The notes beneath the pieces are model-generated. The model was given only the letters and a program-made list of their open reading frames with translations, had not been told where the DNA came from and did not search any database. A stretch of 64,000 nt of DNA from Rubrivivax sp. (GTDB taxonomy: Bacteria; Pseudomonadota; Gammaproteobacteria; Burkholderiales; Burkholderiaceae_C): NCBI GenBank assembly GCA_020248945.1, contig JADCGQ010000009.1, positions 1-64,000 of the forward strand. Reading direction: 5' to 3'. The first letter of the stretch is position 1. Every line of letters starts with the position of its first letter. The translations under genes and the position numbers were made by a program. Positions 48,185-59,811 of this stretch are shown here, one piece after another.

Positions 48185-48789
48185 ACGCACCCCGCGAACT
48201 GGAACGAACAGCCGACCTGCGCCGTGACACCAAGGAAACGAAGATCCGCGTCGCGCTCAACCTCGACGGCACCGGCCAGGCGCAGCTGGCCACCGGCATC
48301 GGCTTCTTCGACCACATGCTCGACCAGATCGCCCGCCACGGGCTGATCGACCTCACGATCGAGGCCGAGGGCGACCTGCACATCGACGGCCACCACACCG
48401 TGGAAGACGTCGGCATCACGCTGGGCATGGCGGTGGCGCAGGCCGTCGGCAACAAGGCCGGCATCACGCGCTACGGCCACAGCTACGTGCCGCTGGACGA
48501 AGCGCTCAGCCGCGTGGTGGTGGATTTTTCCGGCCGCCCCGGGCTGCACATGCACGTGCCCTTCAAGAGCGGCATGGTCGGTGGCTTCGACACGCAGCTG
48601 GCCTACGAGTTCTTCCAGGGCTTCGTGAACCACGCGCTCGTCACGCTGCACATCGACAACCTCAGGGGCGAAAACGCGCACCACCAGTGCGAGACGGTGT
48701 TCAAGGCCTTCGCGCGCGCGCTGCGCATGGCGCTGACGCCCGATCCGCGCAGCGCCGGCGTGATCCCGTCCACCAAGGGCAGCCTGTAG
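48181..48789 (+). CDS. hisB: Imidazoleglycerol-phosphate dehydratase
   Basis: The product is 202 aa, monofunctional without the phosphatase domain. Its Mn-binding His-rich motifs are [30 protein letters not shown] and [18 protein letters not shown]. The start codon is a GTG overlapping the hisC stop. It dehydrates imidazoleglycerol phosphate. Confidence 0.95.
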   Translation: MNAPRELERTADLRRDTKETKIRVALNLDGTGQAQLATGIGFFDHMLDQIARHGLIDLTIEAEGDLHIDGHHTVEDVGITLGMAVAQAVGNKAGITRYGHSYVPLDEALSRVVVDFSGRPGLHMHVPFKSGMVGGFDTQLAYEFFQGFVNHALVTLHIDNLRGENAHHQCETVFKAFARALRMALTPDPRSAGVIPSTKGSL

Positions 48790-48793
48790 AGCC

Positions 48794-49438
48794 ATGAGCA
48801 GGACGGTCGCCGTCGTCGACTACGGCATGGGCAACCTGCGCTCGGTGTCGCAGGCGGTGCTGCACGCCGCGGCAGGGCAGGGCGTGGAGGTGGTGGTGAC
48901 GCACCGCCCCGACGAGGTGCGCGCCGCCGAGCGCGTGGTGCTGCCGGGGCAGGGCGCCATGCGCGACTGCATGCGCGAGCTGCTGGACTCGGGCATGCAG
49001 CAGGCCATGCTCGAGGCCGCCGCCAGCAAGCCGCTGATGGGCGTGTGCGTGGGCATGCAGATGCTGCTCGACCACAGCGAGGAGCAGGACACCCCGGGCC
49101 TCGGCCTCATCCCTGGCCGCGTGAAGCGCTTCCAGCTGGGCGGCCGGCTGCAGCCCGACGGCAGCCGCTACAAGGTGCCGCAGATGGGCTGGAACCGGGT
49201 GTCCCAGCGCCCGCATCCGCTGTGGCAGGGCGTGCCCGACGACAGCTGGTTCTACTTCGTGCACAGCTACTACGCCGACCCCGCGAACGCGGTGCACGGC
49301 GTGGGCCACAGCGACTACGGCGACCGCTTTACCTGCGCCGTGGCGCGGGATAACATTTTTGCCACGCAGTTTCATCCCGAGAAGAGCGCCGCCCAGGGCC
49401 TGGCCCTGTACCGCAACTTCCTCCACTGGACGCCCTGA
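48794..49438 (+). CDS. hisH: Imidazole glycerol phosphate synthase, glutaminase subunit
   Basis: The 214-aa product is a class I glutamine amidotransferase: [12 protein letters not shown], nucleophile Cys in [16 protein letters not shown], and the His-Glu pair in [14 protein letters not shown]. It supplies ammonia to HisF. It starts 4 bp after hisB. Confidence 0.95.
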   Translation: MSRTVAVVDYGMGNLRSVSQAVLHAAAGQGVEVVVTHRPDEVRAAERVVLPGQGAMRDCMRELLDSGMQQAMLEAAASKPLMGVCVGMQMLLDHSEEQDTPGLGLIPGRVKRFQLGGRLQPDGSRYKVPQMGWNRVSQRPHPLWQGVPDDSWFYFVHSYYADPANAVHGVGHSDYGDRFTCAVARDNIFATQFHPEKSAAQGLALYRNFLHWTP

Positions 49439-49491
49439 CGACCGTTTCGTCTGCCAGGCCCACCCCCATCCCCACCCGCTCACCCAGAGCC

Positions 49492-50231
49492 ATGCTGCTG
49501 ATCCCGGCCATCGACCTCAAGGACGGCAAGTGCGTCCGCCTGCAACAGGGCGACATGAACGCCTCCACCACCTTCGGCGAAGACCCGGCGGCCATGGCTC
49601 GCCGCTGGCTCGAGGCCGGGGCGCGGCGCCTGCATCTGGTGGACCTGAACGGCGCCTTCGCCGGCAAGCCGGTGAACGAAGGCGCGGTGAAGGCCATCCT
49701 TCGCGAGGTGGGCGACGAGATCCCGGTGCAGCTGGGCGGTGGCATCCGCGACCTCGACACCATCGAGCGGCTGCTCGACGACGGCCTCAGCTACGTGATC
49801 ATCGGCACCGCCGCCGTCAAGAGCCCCGGCTTCCTGAAGGACGCCTGCAGCGCCTTCGGCGGCCACATCATCGTGGGCCTCGACGCGAAGGACGGCAAGG
49901 TGGCCACCGACGGCTGGAGCAAGCTCACCGGCCACGAGGTCATCGACCTGGCCAAGAAGTTCGAGGACTACGGCGTCGAGGGCGTCATCTACACCGACAT
50001 CGGCCGCGACGGCATGCTCACTGGCATCAACATCGAGGCCACGGTCAAGCTGGCTCAGGCGCTGAACATCCCCGTCATCGCCTCGGGTGGCCTGGCCGGC
50101 ATGGCCGACATCGAGCAGCTCTGCGCGGTGCAGGGCGAGGGCGTCGAAGGCGTGATCTGCGGCCGCAGCATCTACACCGGCGCGCTCGATTTCGCCGCCG
50201 CGCAGGCCCGTGCCGATGAGCTGGGCTTGGC

Positions 50232-50235
<4 letters not shown>
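49492..50235 (+). CDS. hisA: ProFAR isomerase
   Basis: The product is 247 aa with the half-barrel repeats of His[21 protein letters not shown] (Asp base) and [17 protein letters not shown] with the second catalytic Asp, and [15 protein letters not shown]. It isomerises ProFAR to PRFAR. A 53-bp gap separates it from hisH, the largest in the operon, and could hold a secondary signal, though none is recognised. Its stop overlaps hisF. Confidence 0.95.
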
Positions 50236-50989
<754 letters not shown>

Positions 50990-50993
<4 letters not shown>

Positions 50994-51640
50994 GGCCCAA
51001 ACCGCTCGGGCAGACGCAGAAGCCGCTCGCGCAGAAGCAGAAACCGTTCGGGCTGAGCCTGTCGAAGCCCTCGTCCCGAGCCACCGTCCCACCCGGTGAA
51101 GTGCGCCTGATAGGCGGCCAGTGGAAACGCACCAAGCTGCCCGTGCCCACGGCCGAGGGCCTGCGCCCCACGCCCGACCGCGTGCGCGAGACGCTGTTCA
51201 ACTGGCTGGGGCAAGACCTCTCCGGCTGGCGCGTGCTCGACGCCTTCGCCGGCACCGGCGCACTGGGCTTCGAGGCCGCCTCTCGCGGGGCCGCGGCCAG
51301 CACCCTGCTGGAGCAGGACAGCCGCCTCGTGGCCGGCCTGCTGACCGTGCAGCAGCGCCTGGGCGCCGCCGCCGTGACGGTGTTGCGTGCCGACGCGCTG
51401 GCCTGGATGTCGCGGGCGCCGCGGGCGGCCTTCGAGCTCGTGCTGCTCGACCCGCCGTTCGACAGCAGCCTCGCAGCCCCGGCGCTGGCCCTGGCGGCGC
51501 CGCTCGTGGCCGATCGCGGCTTCGTCTACCTCGAGGCCGCCGCTGCCGATGCCGCCCCGGCCTGCCCCGCCGGCCTGGAGCTGTTTCGCGAGCTGAAGGC
51601 CGGTGCCGTGATGGCCCGGCTGTTCCGGCGCACGCCCTGA
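50990..51640 (+). CDS. rsmD: 16S rRNA (guanine966-N2)-methyltransferase RsmD
   Basis: The GTG at 50990 overlaps the hisF stop and gives 216 aa. The first ~35 residues are three 7-aa repeats ([21 protein letters not shown]) and a REP-like insertion. The RsmD core starts at [21 protein letters not shown], so a start near 51090 is also possible. The SAM-binding loop is [19 protein letters not shown] and the catalytic loop LLDPPFDS, an NPPF/DPPF type. It methylates G966 in 16S rRNA. Confidence 0.85.
50999..51061 (+). repeat. Three 21-bp tandem repeats at the 5' end of rsmD
   Basis: Units 50999-51019, 51020-51040 and 51041-51061 each read AA(A/G)CCG(C/T)TCG(G/C)GC followed by a variable end. The last unit merges into a REP-like element. 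The length is a multiple of three, so they add seven residues each if translated. Confidence 0.7.
51046..51070 (+). repeat. REP-like element (TTCGGGCTGAGCCTGTCGAA core)
   Basis: GTTCGGGCTGAGCCTGTCGA followed by AGCCC is a form of a short dispersed repeat I recall as common in Burkholderiales and Xanthomonadales. Related copies lie at 62918-63014 in this window. It is translated inside the N-terminal extension of rsmD if the GTG at 50990 is used. Confidence 0.6.
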
Positions 51641-51644
51641 CGCC

Positions 51645-51650
51645 TACACT
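51645..51650 (+). promoter_or_regulatory. -10 element before coaD
   Basis: TACACT follows the rsmD stop by 4 bp and precedes the coaD GTG by 31 bp. It is identical to the hexamer before the M16 peptidase gene. No clear -35 is seen. Confidence 0.35.
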
Positions 51651-51680
51651 GCGCCCGCCACCCCACGCCAGGAGGATCGC

Positions 51681-52804
<1,124 letters not shown>

Positions 52805-52805
<1 letters not shown>

Positions 52806-53440
52806 CAGGCGTCTCCGGTGGGGTCGGGCGGCGGTTCCTTGCGCGGCGGCTTGGGCCGCGGCGGCTGGGCGTGCACGATCTGCAGCGCACGGTCCATCTG
52901 GCCGGCGAGCATGGCCTCGACAGCCTTCAGCGACTGCTCGGACGCCTTGGCGATGGCCTCGCGGTGCTCGGCCGAGGGCTTCTTGAGCACGTAGTTCGGC
53001 ACCTCGGCCTTCACGCCCGGGTGGCCGATGCCCAGGCGCAGGCGCCAGAAGTCGGGCGCGCCCAGCATGGCGAGGATGTCCTTCAGGCCGTTGTGGCCGG
53101 CGGCGCTGCCGCCCTGCTTGAGCTTCACCTGCCCGGGCAGCAGGTCGAGTTCGTCGTGCACGACGAGGATCTCTTCCGGCGCGATCTTGAAGAAGCGCGC
53201 CAGCCCCGCCACCGACACGCCGGAGCGGTTCATGTAGGTCATCGGCTCGAGCAGCCACACCGGGCCGTCGCCCACCGGCGGCCGCGCCACGCGCACCACC
53301 AGGCCCTGGTAGGCGCGATCGGGTGCCAGGCGCGCGCCCCACTGCGAGGCCAGCGCGTCCACCCACCAGAAGCCGGCGTTGTGCCGCGTGGCCTCGTACT
53401 CGGTGCCCGGGTTGCCCAGGCCGACGAACAGACGAATCAT
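52805..53440 (-). CDS. pth: Peptidyl-tRNA hydrolase
   Basis: The product is 211 aa. It has [20 protein letters not shown] with catalytic His20 and Asn10, MTYMNRSG, and [13 protein letters not shown] with the second Asn and Asp. A Pro/Lys-rich C-terminal tail is extra. It recycles peptidyl-tRNA that drops off the ribosome. A terminator precedes it (53472-53495), so it has its own promoter or is reached by read-through from rplY. Confidence 0.94.
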
Positions 53441-53471
53441 GGAGACGGATTATTGGTGGCGTGCAGACATG

Positions 53472-53495
53472 AAAAAGCCCCACCGCGGTGGGGCT
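53472..53495 (-). terminator. Rho-independent terminator after rplY
   Basis: AGCCCCACC-GC-GGTGGGGCT is a perfect palindrome (53476-53495) followed on the minus strand by T5 (53476-53472). It stands between rplY and pth and should end the rplY transcript. Confidence 0.75.
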
Positions 53496-53518
53496 CGGCG
53501 GGCCCCACTTCGGGGGCA

Positions 53519-53544
53519 GCCGATCGGCTTGCAAGCCGATCGGC
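53519..53544. repeat. 26-bp perfect palindrome in the rplY-pth gap
   Basis: GCCGATCGGCTT-GC-AAGCCGATCGGC is fully self-complementary. No T-tract follows. It is the second of three hairpins in 110 bp. Confidence 0.6.
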
Positions 53545-53555
53545 GCTCGCCAGCC

Positions 53556-53583
53556 GCAAGACCGTGCGCAGGCACGGTCTTGC
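53556..53583. repeat. 12-bp-stem hairpin in the rplY-pth gap
   Basis: GCAAGACCGTGC and GCACGGTCTTGC are perfect arms around a GCAG loop, 12 bp after the rplY stop codon on the minus strand. It could protect the 3' end of the rplY message or bind a factor. Confidence 0.6.
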
Positions 53584-53594
53584 GCGCGGGCTCG

Positions 53595-54239
53595 CTACTT
53601 CTTGTTCTGCTTCTCGTCCTTCTTCTTGGCAGCGCCTTTCTTGTCGGCGGCCACCACCGGTGCGGCCACGACTTCTTCTTCCACCTTCGGCACGGTGGCC
53701 GTCACGATGGCCGGATTCAGGGTGCCACGGCGCACGGCCTTGATGCCCTCGGGCAGCTTCAGGTCGCTGACGTGCAGGCTCTGGTTCTTGGTCAGGCCCG
53801 AGAGGTCGATGGTCACGAATTCCGGCAGCTTGGAAGCCAGGCACTCGATCTCGAGCTCGATGGCGATGCGGTTGACCAGGCACTTGTCGGTCTTCACGGC
53901 CGGCGAGACTTCTTCACCCGTGAAGTGCAGCGGCACCTTCTTGCGCAGGCGCGTGGTCTCGTCGACGCGCTGGAAGTCCACGTGCATGACCATGGGCTTG
54001 TAGGCGTGCATCTGGAAGTCGCGCAGCAGCACCTTGTGCGTCTGGCCAGCCAGGTCCATCTCGAGGATGGATGAGTGGAAGGCTTCCTTCTTCAGCGCGA
54101 AGAACAGGGCGTTGTGATCGAGTTCGATCATGGCCGGCGTGCCGGCACCGTAGACGATGCCGGGCACCTTGGCGGCGTGGCGCAGGCGGCGGCTCGCTCC
54201 GGTCCCCTGCTGCGTACGCGCATAAGCGGTGAATTTCAT
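53595..54239 (-). CDS. rplY: 50S ribosomal protein L25/general stress protein Ctc
   Basis: The product is 214 aa from the ATG at 54239. The N-terminal L25 domain ([31 protein letters not shown]) binds 5S rRNA; the C-terminal TL5 domain (about 95-185) contains [22 protein letters not shown] and [10 protein letters not shown] Lys-rich tail ends it. The two-domain form is the usual one in betaproteobacteria, next to prs and pth. Confidence 0.94.
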   Translation of the reverse strand: MKFTAYARTQQGTGASRRLRHAAKVPGIVYGAGTPAMIELDHNALFFALKKEAFHSSILEMDLAGQTHKVLLRDFQMHAYKPMVMHVDFQRVDETTRLRKKVPLHFTGEEVSPAVKTDKCLVNRIAIELEIECLASKLPEFVTIDLSGLTKNQSLHVSDLKLPEGIKAVRRGTLNPAIVTATVPKVEEEVVAAPVVAADKKGAAKKKDEKQNKK

Positions 54240-54328
54240 AGTGGCTCCAAACATGGATGGGCGCACCCGCGACCAGGCGGCCCGAGAAAACCCGCCGCGC
54301 CGGATTGCGCCGCAGGCCTTGGCGAAGA

Positions 54329-55291
54329 TCAGAAGTTGTTGTTCTGCTCCGCGAAGAGGGAGGTCACCGATTCGCCGTCGGAGATGCGACGGATGCTCTC
54401 GGCAAACAGGAAGGCCGCGCTGAGCTGCCGGATCTTCGGGCAGGCCCGGGCGGCGGCCGACAGCGGAATGGTGTTGGTGATGACGACTTCGTCGAGCGCG
54501 CTGCCGGCGATGCGGTCGACGGCCGGGCCGCTGAACACCGGGTGCGTGCAGTAGGCGAACACGCTCTTGGCGCCGCGTTCCTTCAGCACCTCGGCCGCTT
54601 TCACCAGCGTGCCGGCGGTGTCGATCATGTCGTCCATGATCACGCAGTTGCGGCCTTCGATCTCGCCGATGACGTGCATCACTTCCGACACGTTGGCCGT
54701 GGGGCGGCGCTTGTCGATGATGGCCAGGTCGCAGCCCAGCTGCTTGGCCAGCGCGCGGGCGCGCACCACGCCGCCGACGTCGGGCGACACGACCACGAGG
54801 TTGGGGTAGCGCTTGCTCTTCAGGTCGGACAGCAGCACCGGGCTGGCGTAGATGTTGTCGACCGGGATGTCGAAGAAGCCCTGGATCTGGTCGGCGTGCA
54901 GATCCATCGTCAGCACACGCTCGACGCCCACGGTCTCGAGCATGTTGGCCACGACCTTGGCGCTGATCGGCACGCGCATGCTGCGCGGGCGGCGGTCTTG
55001 CCGGGCGTAGCCGAAGTACGGGATGACGGCGGTGATGCGGCGCGCGCTGGCGCGCTTGAGCGCATCGACCATGAACGCCAGCTCCATGAGGTGGTCGTTC
55101 GTCGGGGCGCAGGTGGGCTGCACCACGAAGACGTCGCGGGCGCGCACGTTCTGGCGGATCTCGACGGTGACTTCGCCGTCGGAGAAGCGGCCGACGTCGG
55201 CGCTGCCGAGTTCGACGCCGAGCGCGCTGGCGATCTCGGCCGCCAGCACCGGGTTGGCGTTGCCGGTGAAGAGGACGGTGTTGAACAGCAC
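54329..55291 (-). CDS. prs: Ribose-phosphate pyrophosphokinase
   Basis: The 320-aa product starts at the GTG at 55291; no ATG lies between it and the tRNA. Motifs are [62 protein letters not shown] and the PRPP loop [13 protein letters not shown]. It makes PRPP, the shared precursor of nucleotides and of histidine through HisG. It follows the tRNA-Gln by 68 bp. Confidence 0.94.
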   Translation of the reverse strand: MLFNTVLFTGNANPVLAAEIASALGVELGSADVGRFSDGEVTVEIRQNVRARDVFVVQPTCAPTNDHLMELAFMVDALKRASARRITAVIPYFGYARQDRRPRSMRVPISAKVVANMLETVGVERVLTMDLHADQIQGFFDIPVDNIYASPVLLSDLKSKRYPNLVVVSPDVGGVVRARALAKQLGCDLAIIDKRRPTANVSEVMHVIGEIEGRNCVIMDDMIDTAGTLVKAAEVLKERGAKSVFAYCTHPVFSGPAVDRIAGSALDEVVITNTIPLSAAARACPKIRQLSAAFLFAESIRRISDGESVTSLFAEQNNNF

Positions 55292-55359
55292 GGTCGGGCT
55301 CAGGTGGTGGGGCTTGGTGGCCGGGGACCGGGCCCCGTCAGACCCGGTCAGAAGATGTT

Positions 55360-55436
55360 TGGCAGGGGAGGAAGGACTCGAACCCTCGCATGTCGGAATC
55401 AAAATCCGATGCCTTAACCAACTTGGCGACTCCCCT
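55360..55436 (-). tRNA. tRNA-Gln (TTG)
   Basis: The 77-nt minus-strand gene includes an encoded CCA. The acceptor stem AGGGGAG pairs with CTCCCCT, the D-arm contains GGTTAAGG, and the anticodon stem is TCGGA/TCCGA around the loop TTTTGAT (anticodon TTG). The T-arm is GAGGG-TTCGAGT-CCTTC with one G-T pair. It lies between ispE and prs on the same strand, the usual betaproteobacterial order. Confidence 0.93.
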
Positions 55437-55477
55437 ACACAGGACACCGGTTCGCACCGATGCCCTACAAACCTGTT

Positions 55478-56434
55478 TCAGTCAGAAAGCCAGGCCGCGA
55501 GCGGCAAGACCTCCAGACTGCGGCATCGCCGCCCCACCCAGCCCGCAGGCAGCTCGCCCTGCGGGAACGTCGCCATCGGTGGGGCGTCGCTGCCGTCTTC
55601 CGCCACGTGCGCAAAAGCTGCGCTGCCCGAGCCACTCATGCGGCCGTTGCCGTAGCGCTGGCGAAGCCAGGCCACCGCATCGGCCACGGCGGGGCAGCGA
55701 TCCTCGGCCGGGGGTTGCAGGTCGTTGCGGCCGAAGCCCGCATTCACCGCACCCCACTCCGTTGACCATCTCGTTGGCCAGTTCACTGCGTCCGCCCCGT
55801 TTGGCGGGGCAGCAACCGCTTGCGCGGCGCTGTCGAAAGAGCCCATGACTATAACAGGCTCGGTATCGCGTTTGAGCCCCGGGTGGCCGAAGATCTCTGG
55901 CGTGGGCAAGGATTGCGGCGGTTTCACCACGGCCAGCGCCAGTGCCGGCACGTGCATCGGCGTGAGCTGCTCGCCGATGCCCTGCACGAAGGCCGGGCCG
56001 TGCCCCAGGAAGAACGGCACGTCGGCCCCGAGGCGCAGCCCCAGCGCCGCCAGCCGCGCGCGCGGCCAGTGCAGGCCCCAGAGGCGGTTCAAGGCGATCA
56101 AGGTGGTGGCAGCGTCCGAGCTGCCGCCGCCCAGTCCGGCGCCCCAGGGCACTTGCTTGTCGATGGCGATTCGCGCGCCCCAGGGCGTGCCGCTGGCCTG
56201 CTGCAGGGCGCGGGCGGCACGCAGGCACAGGTCGTCGGCCGGCAGAGCGGGCCCGAGATCGATGCGCTCCAGCCGGCCGTCGGGCAGCCGCTCGATGTGC
56301 AAGCGGTCGGCCCAGTCGATGGGCACGAACACCGACTGCAGCAGGTGGTAACCGTCGGCCCGCCGGCCGACGACGTGCAGGAACAGGTTGATCTTGGCCG
56401 GCGCGGGCAGGTCGTGCAGGGCAACGAGGCTCAT
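55478..56434 (-). CDS. ispE: 4-diphosphocytidyl-2-C-methyl-D-erythritol kinase
   Basis: The 318-aa product is a GHMP kinase: PAKINLFLHVVGRRADGYHLL (N-terminal Lys), the ATP loop PWGAGLGGGSSDAATTL, LGADVPFFLGHGPAFV and MSGSGSAAFA. It phosphorylates CDP-ME in the MEP route to isoprenoids. Its ATG overlaps the lolB stop. The segment between residues about 190 and 225 is unusually long for IspE (MGSFDSAAQAVAAPPNGADAVNW), a possible small insertion. Confidence 0.93.
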   Translation of the reverse strand: MSLVALHDLPAPAKINLFLHVVGRRADGYHLLQSVFVPIDWADRLHIERLPDGRLERIDLGPALPADDLCLRAARALQQASGTPWGARIAIDKQVPWGAGLGGGSSDAATTLIALNRLWGLHWPRARLAALGLRLGADVPFFLGHGPAFVQGIGEQLTPMHVPALALAVVKPPQSLPTPEIFGHPGLKRDTEPVIVMGSFDSAAQAVAAPPNGADAVNWPTRWSTEWGAVNAGFGRNDLQPPAEDRCPAVADAVAWLRQRYGNGRMSGSGSAAFAHVAEDGSDAPPMATFPQGELPAGWVGRRCRSLEVLPLAAWLSD

Positions 56435-57003
56435 CGTGGCGCGGCATTCTCCGTCCGCGGCGGCGCCGGCTCGCGCGGGTCGAGCCGCACGCGCAACGTC
56501 ACAGCCGGGGCGGTCTCGCGCCGGGCGAGCAGTTGGCCGTCGGCCAGCGCCGAGGTGGTGATGCGCCAGCCGAGTTGTTCGAAGCCGTCGGCGAGCGGGC
56601 TGTGCGGCGCCTCGCGCCAGGGCCGGCCGGCCAGCCAGTCGGGCCAGGCGGCCAGCGGCAGGGCTTCGCCCAGGGCCTCGCGCGACAGGCGGTCGAGCGT
56701 GTCGAAGCGGCGTTCGCCGTCGCCGGTGATGAGCAGCGCCAGCCCGGGCGCCCAGCGCGCCGACGCCAGCTGCGTGCCCAGCGGCGACAGCAGCTTCAGC
56801 TCGCCCTGGCGTCCGTCGCCTGCCAGCTCGAAGCCGGCGCTCACATTCTGCGCAGGCCGCTCGGCCGAGGCGTCTACCCGCAAGGCGAGGCGACCGGTGG
56901 TGACGGTCGGGTCGGGCGCGCGGGTGGCACAGGCTGCGAGCAGCAACGCGGCGCCGCTGGCCAGCAGCCGGCGGCGTGCGGGGGCTGCTGGCGCCGGGCT
57001 CAG
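56431..57003 (-). CDS. lolB: Outer-membrane lipoprotein LolB, probably with a CTG start
   Basis: The mature protein is clear: lipobox LAAC, then TGRLALRVD, SAGFELAGDGRQGELKLLSPLGTQLASARW (LolB-typical) and WPDWLAGRPWRE. No ATG, GTG or TTG lies between the TPR gene stop and the lipobox region. A CTG at 57003 overlaps the TPR stop as CTGA and yields a fitting 24-residue signal peptide ([25 protein letters not shown]). The next upstream start (GTG at 57114) would lie 115 bp inside the TPR gene and would add an Arg/Pro-rich tail. LolB inserts lipoproteins into the outer membrane. Confidence 0.82.
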   Translation of the reverse strand: MSPAPAAPARRRLLASGAALLLAACATRAPDPTVTTGRLALRVDASAERPAQNVSAGFELAGDGRQGELKLLSPLGTQLASARWAPGLALLITGDGERRFDTLDRLSREALGEALPLAAWPDWLAGRPWREAPHSPLADGFEQLGWRITTSALADGQLLARRETAPAVTLRVRLDPREPAPPRTENAAPR

Positions 57004-58811
57004 AGGTCCACCCGCAGCCGGGCCAGCGTCTCGCGCAGCACCTCGTTGCCGGCGTCGCGGCGGCGGCTTTCCTGCCACACGCGGCGGGCCTCGTCGCGCT
57101 GGTTCAGGGACCACAGCACCTCGCCGAGGTGGGCGCCGATCTCGGCATCGGGGCGCGCGGCATAGGCCTGGCGCAGCAGCCGCAAGGCCTCGTCGCGGTT
57201 GCCCAGGCGGAACTCGACCCAGCCCAGGCTGTCGGTGATGAACGGGTCGCCCGGGGCCAGCTCGAGCGCTTTCGCGATCAGGGTGCGCGCCTCCGGCAGC
57301 CGCTGGCTGCGGTCGGCCAGCGAGTAGCCCAGGGCGTTGTAGGCATGCGCGTTGTCGGGCTTGAGCGCGATCACGCGGCGCAGCAACTGCTCCATCTCGG
57401 CCAGCCGATCCAGCTTCTCGGCCATCATGGCCTGCTCGTAGAGCAGTTCGGTGTCGTCGGCAAAGCGCTGCACGGCCTGGCCCAGCACCTCGTAGGCCTC
57501 CTTCCAGCGCTTCACCTCGCGCAGCATGCCGGCCTCGGCCGAGAGCTTGGCGCGCGCCTCCTCGGCGTCGCGCTCGGGCAGCGCCTTGATCAGCGCCCGG
57601 GCCTCGCGCACACGGCCTTCGCGGGCCAGGATGGTGGCGCGGCGCGTCTGCACGTCGAGCGCGCGCTCGGGGTCGGCGATGCGCGCCAGCCAGCCTTCGG
57701 CGGCCTTGAAGTCGCCGCGCATCTCGGCCGCCTGCGCCAGCATCAGCCAGGCTTGTTCGAGGCGGTCATCGGGGCGGCCGTCGTCGCTGGCGGCGGGCTC
57801 GCCGGCCGGTGGCGTGGACAGCTCGACGAAGCGCTTCAGCGCCGCCTCGCCTTCGACCGGGTGCTTGAGCTCCAGGTGCAGCGCGCCCAGCGTGAGGTAG
57901 GGCCCGGGCTCCTGCGGCTGCGCCTTCACGGCCAGCTCCAGCTGCGCGATGGCGTCGGCGTAGCGCTGCGAGGACGTCAGCACGCGGGCATACGCCTGGC
58001 GCACGGCGGGCTCGGCGGCCGGCTGGGCCAGATAAGCCTTGAGCAGCGCTTCGGCTTCGGGCCGCTCGCGCATCAGCTCCATCGCCAGCAGTGCCGGGCC
58101 GGGGGCGGCCGGGTCCAGTGCCTGCGCTTCTTTCGCCAGCGCCAAGGCGCGTGCGGGGTCCTTGGCTTCCAGCCACGCGCGGCCCTGGGCCACCCGGGCA
58201 GGCACGGCCGTCTGTGTGCGCTCGCGGTGGGGCTTGAGCACGTCGTCCATCAACTGCGCCACCACGCGGGCGTCGCCGGCCCGCTGCAGGAAGCGCGGCA
58301 GCGCGGCGATGAGGCCACCGCGCTCGGCCAGCGGGGTTTCGTTGAGCAGCGATCGCAGCGGCTCGGTCACCTCGGCCGTGCGGCCGGTGCCCATCAGCAA
58401 CTGCACCTGCAGGCGCAGCGCTTCCAGAGATTCGGGCCGGGCCAGGCGCCAGGCGCGGGCGGCGGCCAGGGCCTGCTCGCCGCTGCGCGCCTGGATGGCG
58501 ATGTCGATGCTGCGGCGGAACAGACCGTCGTCGCGCGTGCGCCGGGCGGCGTCGAGCAGCCAGCTGTAGGCGGTGCCGAGATCGCCTTGCGTCAAGGCCA
58601 GTTCACCGATCAGCAGCTGGTAGAAAAGGCGGTCGTCCATGGCCGAGTTCAGCGGCGGCGCGGGCTCGGCGGCGGCCGGCGGCGCGGCAGGCGGCGCAGT
58701 GGTCGGCGCCTGCGCCCAGGCCATGCCGGACAGCAGCGCCAGCGTGGCGGCAACGAGGAGCGGGCGGGCGGCAGGCGCGCCGCGGCGGGGCGGCGATGGG
58801 CGTCGGGTCAT
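57000..58811 (-). CDS. Exported TPR-repeat protein
   Basis: The 603-aa product has a signal peptide (ending GMAWAQA) and a Pro/Ala spacer, then at least eight TPR-like helical pairs, the clearest near the C-terminus ([33 protein letters not shown] and [29 protein letters not shown]). TPR proteins serve as scaffolds. Its position immediately upstream of lolB and ispE is conserved in betaproteobacteria, so a role in envelope assembly is plausible. Its ATG is 17 bp from the divergent mutM ATG. Confidence 0.85.
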   Translation of the reverse strand: MTRRPSPPRRGAPAARPLLVAATLALLSGMAWAQAPTTAPPAAPPAAAEPAPPLNSAMDDRLFYQLLIGELALTQGDLGTAYSWLLDAARRTRDDGLFRRSIDIAIQARSGEQALAAARAWRLARPESLEALRLQVQLLMGTGRTAEVTEPLRSLLNETPLAERGGLIAALPRFLQRAGDARVVAQLMDDVLKPHRERTQTAVPARVAQGRAWLEAKDPARALALAKEAQALDPAAPGPALLAMELMRERPEAEALLKAYLAQPAAEPAVRQAYARVLTSSQRYADAIAQLELAVKAQPQEPGPYLTLGALHLELKHPVEGEAALKRFVELSTPPAGEPAASDDGRPDDRLEQAWLMLAQAAEMRGDFKAAEGWLARIADPERALDVQTRRATILAREGRVREARALIKALPERDAEEARAKLSAEAGMLREVKRWKEAYEVLGQAVQRFADDTELLYEQAMMAEKLDRLAEMEQLLRRVIALKPDNAHAYNALGYSLADRSQRLPEARTLIAKALELAPGDPFITDSLGWVEFRLGNRDEALRLLRQAYAARPDAEIGAHLGEVLWSLNQRDEARRVWQESRRRDAGNEVLRETLARLRVDL

Positions 58812-58828
58812 GCTCCCATAATGCCTGC
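58812..58828. promoter_or_regulatory. Overlapping divergent -10 elements between the TPR gene and mutM
   Basis: The 17-bp gap contains CATAAT on the plus strand (58817-58822) and CATTAT on the minus strand (58823-58818). Each stands about 6 bp before the start codon it would serve, so both messages would be leaderless. The two -10 elements share the same five base pairs. Confidence 0.5.
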
Positions 58829-59659
58829 ATGCCGGAACTGCCGGAGGTCGAAGTCACACGAAGGGGCATCGCCGCCCCCCTGGCCGGTGCCCAGGTGCAC
58901 GCCTTGCGCCTGGGCAAACCGCTGCGCTGGCCGCTCGGCCGCGCCCCGGCCAGCTTTGCCGGCCTGCGCATCGGCGACATCACCCGCCGGGGCAAGTACC
59001 TGTGGATGCCGCTGGCGCGCCAGGGCCTGGCCGAAGGCGGGCTGCTGATGCACCTGGGCATGTCGGGCTCGCTGGCGCTGCAGGCCGACGCGCCCGAGCC
59101 CGGCCCGCACGACCACTTCGACCTCGTCACCGATCGCGGCACGCTGCGCCTGAACGACCCGCGTCGCTTCGGCGCCGTGGTCTGGTCGGCCTCGATGGAC
59201 GATGCGCCGGCGGCGCCCTTGCTGGCCCGACTGGGGCCGGAGCCTTTCGACCCCGAGCTCACGGCGGCGCGCTTTCATGCCGCGCTGCGGCAGCGGCGCG
59301 CACCCATCAAGGCCGTGCTGCTGGCCGGCGATGCGGTGGTCGGCGCCGGCAACATCTACGCCTGCGAGGCCTTGTTCCAGGCCGGCATCCACCCTGCGCT
59401 GCGCGCCGACCGCATCAGCCTGCCGCGTGCCGACCGCCTGCTGGCCGCCGTGCGCGGCACGCTGGGCCGCGCACTCGCCCTGGGCGGCTCGACACTGCGC
59501 GACTTCACCGACGTGCACGGCGCCAGCGGTGCCTACCAGGCCGAGGCCGCCGTGTACGGCCGCGAGGGCCAGCCCTGCCCGCGCTGTGGTGCGGCGGTGA
59601 AGCGGCGGGTGATGTCGCAGCGCTCGACCTACTTCTGCGCGGCCTGCCAGAAGCGCTGA
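58829..59659 (+). CDS. mutM: Formamidopyrimidine-DNA glycosylase
   Basis: The 276-aa product begins [14 protein letters not shown], with catalytic Pro2 and Glu3. Lys in GKYLWM, the H2TH region ([20 protein letters not shown]) and a C-terminal zinc finger ([11 protein letters not shown]...YFCAACQ) are all present. It removes 8-oxoguanine from DNA. It begins a mutM-dynamin-mutY group. Confidence 0.95.
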   Translation: MPELPEVEVTRRGIAAPLAGAQVHALRLGKPLRWPLGRAPASFAGLRIGDITRRGKYLWMPLARQGLAEGGLLMHLGMSGSLALQADAPEPGPHDHFDLVTDRGTLRLNDPRRFGAVVWSASMDDAPAAPLLARLGPEPFDPELTAARFHAALRQRRAPIKAVLLAGDAVVGAGNIYACEALFQAGIHPALRADRISLPRADRLLAAVRGTLGRALALGGSTLRDFTDVHGASGAYQAEAAVYGREGQPCPRCGAAVKRRVMSQRSTYFCAACQKR

Positions 59660-59761
59660 GCGCGTTTGAGGCCCCCCTCGGCGAGGCCTTGCCGTCTTGT
59701 CAGTATCGGTAACCGTCCGTTGCCTCGTGACTTCCGTGGCGGGCGCGTGACGGCGCTGCGC

Positions 59762-59767
59762 TAGGAT
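59762..59767 (+). promoter_or_regulatory. -10 element before the dynamin-like gene
   Basis: TAGGAT lies 45 bp upstream of the ATG at 59812 in the 152-bp mutM-dynamin gap. No convincing -35 or ribosome site is seen; the rest of the gap holds only a weak stem just after the mutM stop. Confidence 0.35.
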
Positions 59768-59811
59768 GCCCGCTGCCGTATCCGGCGGCGTCTTTCGAGC
59801 GATTTTTCACG

